Part shown: positions 34,412 to 39,826 of the stretch, piece by piece
Layout of the letters: the number at the start of each line of letters is the position of its first letter
How positions within the stretch are numbered: position 1 is the stretch's first letter
Assembly: GCA_021413845.1 (NCBI GenBank)
Contig: JAIOPP010000053.1
Coordinates: 1-39,826, forward strand
Source of the DNA: Planctomycetia bacterium
Lineage (GTDB): Bacteria; Planctomycetota; Planctomycetia; Pirellulales; PNKZ01
Reading direction: 5' to 3'
Length of the DNA: 39,826 nt
Program-made: the position numbers and the translations under genes
Notes under the pieces: generated by a model
Seen by the model: the letters and a program-made list of their open reading frames with translations, nothing else
What the model was told of the DNA's origin: nothing
Databases searched by the model: none

Positions 34412-34471
34412 TAAATGCTAAATGAAGGACGGACCTCTGGCATTTATCACTTATCATTTAGCACTTATCAC
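34394..34471. repeat. Heptamer-built palindrome, copy 3 (between convergent genes)
   Basis: Left arm 34394-34424 is ATG then ATAAATG, CTAAATG, ATAAATG, CTAAATG. Right arm 34441-34471, read on the minus strand, is GTG then ATAAGTG, CTAAATG, ATAAGTG, ATAAATG, the same order as the left arm of copy 1. The loop is 16 nt. The stem is imperfect. Both convergent genes end inside it: the amidohydrolase stop at 34409-34411 and the CinA/NadD stop at 34458-34460, so it may work as a shared transcript end. Confidence 0.85.
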
Positions 34472-35603
34472 TTCTCCTCAGTTCCGTCGAACTCACATCG
34501 GCCCGAAACTCCGGCTCGTCGATGCCGTCGCAGATTCGTCGCAGCGTGTCGGGCAGGTCGAGATCGGCGAGTGTTTGGAATCGGTCGCCGCAGAGCCTGC
34601 CGAAGACTAAGAAGCGGCAGCCGAGCGCTTCGATCTCGGCGAGCGTCCGGTCTCGTTCGGCTTCGCTGCCGGCCGTGAAGCGGGGATCGGCGACGCGCAG
34701 CAACGTGTCGATGCCGCACACCAGCGTGGCCTCGGGAAACAGCCGTGCCTTCTGCACCATGCGTGGTGCGCGCGTGAACCAGACGCGCGTGCGGGAATCG
34801 AACTGCCGCGAGCGATCTTCCATTTCTTCGAAGTCGAGCGGCGGCTTCTCGACGTTCTCGATCGAGAACTCGAAATCGACCGAGCAACCAAGCCGCGCCG
34901 CAGCGATCTCGGCCATGCGTAGATGCCCGGCGTGCAACGGATGAAACGAGCCGGGGAACACGGCCCGCGGCGCAGCGGATCGGCCGGCGAATTCGCGGCG
35001 TTCGTCCGTGCGCGCGAGCCGGTCTTCGGCTAGCTCGATCCAGGCCGGAAGCGCTTCGGTGCGGCGATGAACCGGTCGTTCGTGCGGCGCAAGCTTGAGC
35101 GGTGGGCGATCGTCGATGCCGCACGCTTCTGCCAACGATTCCAGTGCCAACGCCGCGGCGAGCGCTTCTTCCTCGTCGCGTGAGCGGGCTCCTTTTTCGA
35201 GTTCGAGCGAAGTAGACCAGGTACAACGGTTCGACTGCACGGCTAGATGAATTCGGTGCGAGCCGCGCTTGGGCCGATCCGAAGCGAGACTCGCCGACAG
35301 CCCTAGGCCGACGACCGGAAAATCGTCGGCGCCGCGCAAACGCCGCGCACGCTCGAAGCAACGCATCGCCATTGCGCGGGCCGTTGACGAAGAGCAGGCT
35401 TGCTCCGGAGTCGAGCCGAGGAACTCGACGAGCGCCGGCAGCGCATACGGCACGAGCGCTTCCAGCACGGTTTGCGATGCGCCGGGCACGGTCAACAGCT
35501 CGCTGATCAAGCGGCTCCCTCCCCCGGTGGCGGCGGCCACGAGGCGCACGGGGCTCTCGTGAATGCGGCGAACCAGCGCGACGTTGGAAGGATCCGAAGC
35601 CAT
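34458..35603 (-). CDS. CinA C-terminal-like domain fused to a NadD-like nucleotidyltransferase
   Basis: 381 residues from the ATG at 35601-35603; the open frame upstream to 35867 looks non-coding. Residues 8-160 resemble the CinA/PncC nicotinamide-nucleotide amidase domain: LVAAATGGGSRLISELLTVPGASQTVLEALVPYALPALVEFLG, then CSSSTARAMAMRC. The usual ESCTGG and YSNxxK segments read AAATGG and YALPAL, so amidase residues are altered. Residues 213-381 are a nucleotidyltransferase: AVFPGSFHPLHAGHLRMAEIA (HxGH at 224-227) and VSSTELRR near the end (the ISSTxxR motif). Together they suggest a pyridine-nucleotide role. The last residues SDKC and the stop come from the palindrome. Confidence 0.8.
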   Translation of the reverse strand: MASDPSNVALVRRIHESPVRLVAAATGGGSRLISELLTVPGASQTVLEALVPYALPALVEFLGSTPEQACSSSTARAMAMRCFERARRLRGADDFPVVGLGLSASLASDRPKRGSHRIHLAVQSNRCTWSTSLELEKGARSRDEEEALAAALALESLAEACGIDDRPPLKLAPHERPVHRRTEALPAWIELAEDRLARTDERREFAGRSAAPRAVFPGSFHPLHAGHLRMAEIAAARLGCSVDFEFSIENVEKPPLDFEEMEDRSRQFDSRTRVWFTRAPRMVQKARLFPEATLVCGIDTLLRVADPRFTAGSEAERDRTLAEIEALGCRFLVFGRLCGDRFQTLADLDLPDTLRRICDGIDEPEFRADVSSTELRRSDKC

Positions 35604-35822
35604 GCGTCGATTATAAAGGAGCGATCGCGAGATCGTTAGACGTCGGAGACAGGTCGGCGGAATGCGACGATAGCAGAAGTATATTCCGCACTTCGCCGCA
35701 TATTTTGCGGGAGACCGGATAACAGCCCTTTTTCGTGCGGGCGAGGCTTCGTTATAACTCCAAGCCCAAGGTGCGCCATAAAGCACGCGTTCGTTTTCAT
35801 TTCCCGAGGTCGTTCTTTCGCT

Positions 35823-37151
35823 ATGCTTCGAATTCACAATCCGCGCCTGCTCGACTATCTGCGTCATCGTTATCAGCCGGAAGACTTACGGCGCTTGATC
35901 GCGTTTCTGCGCGGCGAGAAGACGTTCCACTTCCCGGCCCTTTCGACCGGTCTTTACCCTGCGGCCCATCTGGCCGAAGGAGACTCGTCGGGCTACGCGA
36001 GCGTGTGGGTGCGCGACAACGTGCATGTGGCGCACGCGCATCTCATCGACGGGCAGCATGAGATCGCGCGGAAGATCGTCGTCGGGTTGGTTTCGTTTTT
36101 CGGCACGCAGCGCAAGCGGATCGCCGACGTATTGGCCGGCGTTGCCGATCCGAGCGATCCGATGCTACGTCCGCATATTCGCTTCGACGGTAAGTTGCTC
36201 GCCGAGATCGATCAGAAATGGGCCCACGCTCAGAACGACGCGCTCGGCTATTTCCTCTGGATCGCGACCCGTCTCATCGAGGAAGGGCTCCTGACGGTCG
36301 ACGCCGCGACGGCGCAAGCGCTGGCGGGCACGGCGTTGTTCTTAGAGAAGATCGAATTCTGGCGCGACGAAGATAGCGGGCATTGGGAAGAATCTCGCAA
36401 GCAAAGTTCTTCGAGCATCGGCACGGCGCTGGCCGGATTGCAGGGCTTGCTGTCGCTCGTGGAGCGGCCGGATTGGAGCCCGATGTTGAAGTTCGGCGAG
36501 GAAGTCTTGACCCGCACGCGGCTGGAGAAGCTGGTGGCGAAGGGGCGCGAGGCGCTGACGATCCATCTGCCGCACGAGTGCGCCGATGCCGATACGGCGA
36601 AACGACGCGAGGCGGACGGCGCGCTGTTGTTCTTGGTTTATCCGCTGGAAATCGTCGACGAGAAGGCGTCGCTCGCGATCATCGAATCGGTCGTGCGCGA
36701 GCTGCAAGGAGACATCGGTATTCGTCGCTACAAGGGAGATTCCTATTGGTGCGCCGATTATAAAACGAAGCTGTCGTCGGATATGTGGACCGCCGACTTC
36801 AGCGACGACATGAGCGGCCGCGATGCGATGCTGCGCGCGGGGGAAGAAGCGCAGTGGTGCATCTTCGACCCGATTCTCTCGGCCGCTTACGGTCGTCGGT
36901 TCCAAGCGACGAAAGACCACAAAATGCTCGCGCTGCAGACGGAGTATCTCAATCGCTCGCTCGGCCATCTCACGGCCGACGACTCCCGGTTCGGCGGCAT
37001 GCGCTGCCCGGAGTCGTATTACTTGGAGAACGGCCGTTACGTGCCGGTCGACCAAACGCCGCTCCTCTGGACGCAAGGGAATCTCCTGACGGCGCTCCGG
37101 ATGATGGAGCGGAGCCTGGAACTCCAATCCGTCGGAAACGCCGGAAACTAG
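35823..37151 (+). CDS. Glycoside hydrolase family 15-type / phosphorylase-kinase-alpha-like protein
   Basis: 442 residues from the ATG at 35823, without signal peptide. An (alpha/alpha)6-barrel protein: DSSGYASVWVRDNVHVAHAHL, WAHAQNDALGYFLWIATRLIEEG, EKIEFWRDEDSGHWEESRKQSSSSIGTALAGLQ, GIRRYKGDSYWCADY and TPLLWTQGNLLTALRMM are GH15/phosphorylase-kinase-alpha features. The WEE segment (near residues 186-190) sits where the general acid lies in glucoamylases. The second Glu of active GH15 enzymes near the C-terminus is not obvious. It could cleave alpha-glucans such as glycogen, or only bind them. It is divergent from the CinA/NadD gene and precedes the flippase gene. Confidence 0.8.
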   Translation: MLRIHNPRLLDYLRHRYQPEDLRRLIAFLRGEKTFHFPALSTGLYPAAHLAEGDSSGYASVWVRDNVHVAHAHLIDGQHEIARKIVVGLVSFFGTQRKRIADVLAGVADPSDPMLRPHIRFDGKLLAEIDQKWAHAQNDALGYFLWIATRLIEEGLLTVDAATAQALAGTALFLEKIEFWRDEDSGHWEESRKQSSSSIGTALAGLQGLLSLVERPDWSPMLKFGEEVLTRTRLEKLVAKGREALTIHLPHECADADTAKRREADGALLFLVYPLEIVDEKASLAIIESVVRELQGDIGIRRYKGDSYWCADYKTKLSSDMWTADFSDDMSGRDAMLRAGEEAQWCIFDPILSAAYGRRFQATKDHKMLALQTEYLNRSLGHLTADDSRFGGMRCPESYYLENGRYVPVDQTPLLWTQGNLLTALRMMERSLELQSVGNAGN

Positions 37152-37231
37152 AAGGCGAGCGGCCGGTGTGAATCGGCCGTTGGAAGCTGGTTCGAGCCCG
37201 ATCTAGCGGCGAAGTTTCGCGGCGGGTTCAA

Positions 37232-37251
37232 CGGGGACATGACTGTCCCCG
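37232..37251. repeat. REP-like short palindrome
   Basis: CGGGGACA and TGTCCCCG form a perfect 8-bp stem with a TGAC loop. It lies in the 218-bp gap between the GH15-type gene and the flippase gene. No T tract follows. It resembles the GGGGACA-type palindromes associated with REP-associated transposases, but no such transposase is in the window. Confidence 0.5.
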
Positions 37252-37369
37252 CTCGCCTCGGACTTGCGGCAAGTCACTGATCTCTACGTCCGACGCGAGC
37301 TAATCGCGACCTACACTTGCGCAGCCGGAACTGCGCGCTCCGGCCTGGCAAACGTGGCGGAGTAGGAAG

Positions 37370-38908
37370 ATGTCGGGCTCGTTAAAATCCGGATCATCGA
37401 CAAAATCGATTCGTGCCGATTCGCTGGCCGAGGGGGTGTTGATCCTGCTCGCGCTCACGATCGTGCAGCGGTTGGTCGGCTTTGCGCGCGGCATTCTTTT
37501 CTGCCGCTCGCTCGATGTCGATCAACTCGGCGAATGGGATCTCGCCTTCAGCTTCCTCATGCTCGCGGCTCCGTTGGCCGTGTTCGGGTTGCCGGGAAGT
37601 TTCGGACGTTACGTCGAAGCGTATCGGGCCTCGGGACAGTTGCGAACGTTTCTCCGTCGCACGACCTTGTGCAGCTTCGTGCCCGCGCTCGTGTTTTGCC
37701 TCGCGGCGGCAGGGGGTCGTACGTTCATCGCGGAGCTGATCTTCGGCGATGCAGCCGACGCTCCGCTGGTGCTGGCGATGTCCGGAACGCTCGCGACGCT
37801 GATCGTCTTCAATTTCATTACCTGCTTCTTCACGGCACTGCGGGCCAGTCGGATCGTCTCGTATCTGCAATTCTCGAACACGATTCTCTTCGCGGCCGTA
37901 AGCTTGGTGCTGATGACCGCTTGGCGCTCGGAAGCGATCGCTGCGGTGATCGGCTTCGGTGTGGCGTGCGCGGTATCGTCGCTGGTTTCGATCGTGTGGA
38001 TGGTGCGGCTGTGGCGCGAGTTGCCGTTGGCCGAGACCTTGCTTCCGCACCGGACGCTGTGGACTCGGCTGATGCCGTTTGCGTTTTGGGTCTGGATGAC
38101 GAACTGGATCTCGAACTCGTCGGAACTCGCCGATCGCTACATGATCGTTCACTTCAGCGGGCTCGATTCGCACGCCGCGCTCGATCTCGTCGGCCAGTAC
38201 CATAGTGCGCGGATCATTCCGGTGTTGTTTCTCGGACTCGCCGACTTGCTTTCGACCCTCATCACGCCGCACCTGATCCACGATTGGGAGGCGGGCCGGC
38301 GGGAGATCGTCGCCGGCCGGCTGCGTCTGATCCTCAAGTTGTTTACCGTGTCGTTTCTGTTACTCTCGATCGGGTTGGTCGTGATGTCGCCGCTGTTTTT
38401 CCAGACGGCGCTCGGCGACAAATTCGGCTTCGGCGAAGCCGTGTTTCCCTGGGCGCTGACCTGTGCGCTCTGGACCGGCCTCGCGATGATCAGCAACAAT
38501 TGGCTCTGGTGTGCCGAGAAATCACGCTTGGCGTGCGTCGGGCTGACGCTCGGGCTGCTGACGAACGTCGGCCTGAATCTCGTTTTGCTGCCGCGCTACG
38601 GATTGGAAGGAGCAGTCATGGCTTCGGCGACGGCGAAGTTTGCCTCGCTCGCGACGCTCTGGCTCCTCTGTCGCGCATTGGGGATGAAGCTCGATCGCGG
38701 CATGGTCTTCGCCATCGCCCTGCCCGGCTTGCTCTTGCTCGGGCCTTGGCCGGCGTTGGGTGCCGTGGCGGTGCTCGCCTCGGGCCTGGTGCCGAAGCTC
38801 GGCTTGTTCAGCAGCGAAGAGAAGCGGCAACTCCTGGCCGGTGCCGCGAGCTTGGCCGTGCGGTTCAAGCTGCGCGCGCCGAAGGTCGCCGCCGGCGGCA
38901 CGCATTAA
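37370..38908 (+). CDS. Polysaccharide flippase family membrane protein (Wzx/MATE-like)
   Basis: 512 residues from the ATG at 37370, with about 14 hydrophobic segments throughout. Characteristic features are the N-terminal SLAEGVLILLALTIVQRLVGFARGILFCRSLDVDQLGEWDLAFSFL, a late EKSRLACVGLTLGLLTNVGLNLVLLPRYGLEGAVMASATAKFASLATLW, and a short basic tail. This fits the polysaccharide biosynthesis/O-antigen flippase group, which moves lipid-linked glycans across the inner membrane. No glycosyltransferase or polymerase gene is adjacent in the window, so its substrate is unknown. Confidence 0.88.
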   Translation: MSGSLKSGSSTKSIRADSLAEGVLILLALTIVQRLVGFARGILFCRSLDVDQLGEWDLAFSFLMLAAPLAVFGLPGSFGRYVEAYRASGQLRTFLRRTTLCSFVPALVFCLAAAGGRTFIAELIFGDAADAPLVLAMSGTLATLIVFNFITCFFTALRASRIVSYLQFSNTILFAAVSLVLMTAWRSEAIAAVIGFGVACAVSSLVSIVWMVRLWRELPLAETLLPHRTLWTRLMPFAFWVWMTNWISNSSELADRYMIVHFSGLDSHAALDLVGQYHSARIIPVLFLGLADLLSTLITPHLIHDWEAGRREIVAGRLRLILKLFTVSFLLLSIGLVVMSPLFFQTALGDKFGFGEAVFPWALTCALWTGLAMISNNWLWCAEKSRLACVGLTLGLLTNVGLNLVLLPRYGLEGAVMASATAKFASLATLWLLCRALGMKLDRGMVFAIALPGLLLLGPWPALGAVAVLASGLVPKLGLFSSEEKRQLLAGAASLAVRFKLRAPKVAAGGTH

Positions 38909-38934
38909 TTGCGCATGAGCCCGTAGCTCGCGAA

Positions 38935-39561
38935 CTAAAACGGTGCCGGTGCCGTCCAACTCAGGCGCCGGCCGTCGCGCGGATGGGTTAGCGTTAGTCG
39001 TTCGGAATGCAGCATGAGGCGCTCGGCCATGGGGAGCGCACGCTCGTGGGCATAGAGCGGGTCGCCGAGGATCGGATGCTCGAGCGCGGCCAGATGAATC
39101 CGAATCTGGTGCGAACGGCCGGTAATCGGTTCGACTTCTAATAGCGCTCGATCGGGCCGACGCTCGACGACGCGCCAGCGCGTTTGCGCGGGCCGACCTT
39201 GAACCGGGTCGACCATGTGGCGCGGCGGACGATCGAAATCTTTCCGCAGCGGCAGATCGACGAGGCCGTCTTCTTCGCGCGGATTGCCGAACACGAGCGC
39301 GCGATACACCTTGGCGACTTCGCGCGCGGCGAACTGGCGGCTGAGCTCGCGCTGCGCGTCGGCGTCGAGAGCCATGACGATCAGGCCCGACGTATCCCGA
39401 TCGAGTCGATGCACGATGGTCGCTTGCGGCAACTCCGCTTGGACGCGAGCGCTCAAGCAGTCTTGCAGCTCCGGTCCGCGGCCCGGCACGGCTAATAGGC
39501 CCGACGGCTTATCGAGGACGATCAGGGTTTCGTCTTGGTAAACTTTGCGGAATGTCGGCAT
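38935..39561 (-). CDS. RluA family pseudouridine synthase
   Basis: 208 residues from the ATG at 39559-39561; the longer frame to 39732 adds 57 residues with no family support. VYQDETLIVLDKPSGLLAVPG, the catalytic HRLDRDTSGLIVMAL (Asp54), EVAKVYRALVFG and ITGRSHQIRIHLAALEHPILGDPLYA are the standard RluA motifs. There is no N-terminal S4 domain, so it is of the short RluA type, which modifies rRNA and some tRNAs. Target site cannot be read from sequence. Convergent with the flippase gene, whose stop is 26 bp away. Confidence 0.94.
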   Translation of the reverse strand: MPTFRKVYQDETLIVLDKPSGLLAVPGRGPELQDCLSARVQAELPQATIVHRLDRDTSGLIVMALDADAQRELSRQFAAREVAKVYRALVFGNPREEDGLVDLPLRKDFDRPPRHMVDPVQGRPAQTRWRVVERRPDRALLEVEPITGRSHQIRIHLAALEHPILGDPLYAHERALPMAERLMLHSERLTLTHPRDGRRLSWTAPAPF

Positions 39562-39793
39562 TGCAACGCCGTCGGGAAGTATCGGAATGACGGACGTGCG
39601 GATTCTAACGGAGATACGGATCAGTCCGTAACAGTAGTATGCAACGTGCCTGGGTTTCTCGATAAACCAAAGGTAACGCTTGTTTCGATACGTCTGTAGG
39701 CAATGGTCGCACGGCGGGCGACGGTTGTGCATTGCCCACCCACTGTGACGATAGCAACGTCGTTGTCGATATTAACTTCTCGGGACGTGTCTT

Positions 39794-39826
39794 ATGCGAC
39801 GACTTTTCCGCCGGTTCTTGCTTTGC
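39794..39826 (+). CDS. Possible start of a gene running out of the window
   Basis: An ATG at 39794 opens MRRLFRRFLLC, a basic then hydrophobic start such as exported proteins have, and stays open to the window end (11 codons). No SD is visible. Too short to assign; it may be chance. Confidence 0.25.
   Translation, partial: MRRLFRRFLLC

Overview
The window looks like chromosomal DNA from a planctomycete (Planctomycetota, probably Pirellulales-like). It is GC-rich and most genes lack strong Shine-Dalgarno sequences. Several families typical of that phylum are present: a giant PVC-type CxxCH cytochrome fused to a propeller and HEAT-like repeats, a PQQ-type propeller protein with a WPQFRGP motif, a membrane-anchored prenyltransferase/squalene-oxidase-fold protein, a Tat-exported hydroxypyruvate-isomerase-like TIM barrel, a sulfatase-fold protein and a DUF3891 protein. 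I saw no tRNA, rRNA, CRISPR array, insertion sequence, prophage or integration site. The window is mostly ordinary housekeeping and secreted-protein chromosome.

Layout. 1-6298 is on the minus strand: PQQ propeller protein, prenyltransferase-fold protein, ribE, xseB, ispA and dxs (cut by the window edge). xseB-ispA-dxs is a classic isoprenoid precursor cluster. 6299-8053 is gene-poor, with a small ORF and a receiver-domain protein that lacks its phosphoacceptor Asp, and it ends in a strong hairpin with T tracts on both sides. 8054-11504 holds a membrane protein of unknown function, a DUF3891 protein and a secreted Pro/Ala/Thr-rich protein with repeated NPF motifs. 11717-15179 is a plus-strand cluster: rpmA, obgE, coaX and a divergent, C-terminally short MnmE-like GTPase. 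15176-20332 is minus strand: a GNAT acetyltransferase and a three-gene peptide-type ABC importer (binding protein and two permeases, no ATPase in the window). 20539-24585 is the giant cytochrome. 24687-26007 is a TIM-barrel isomerase overlapping an XRE regulator. 26190-31785 holds a sulfatase-fold protein without its catalytic residues and a 1372-residue secreted protein. 31803-32864 holds HIT, Trm112-like and hypothetical genes. 33131-39561 holds an amidohydrolase, a CinA-like/NadD-like fusion, a GH15-type protein, a polysaccharide flippase and an RluA-type pseudouridine synthase.

The least expected sequence signal is a family of three AT-rich intergenic palindromes at 2169-2269, 2875-2953 and 34394-34471. 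Each arm is four heptamers of the form [A/C]TAA[A/G]TG, shuffled between copies. They lie at gene ends, carry stop codons in all three frames, and encode the last residues of three different proteins. The best protein-level leads are the CinA-like/NadD-like fusion, the short MnmE-like GTPase, the sulfatase-fold pseudoenzyme candidate and the pseudo-receiver.
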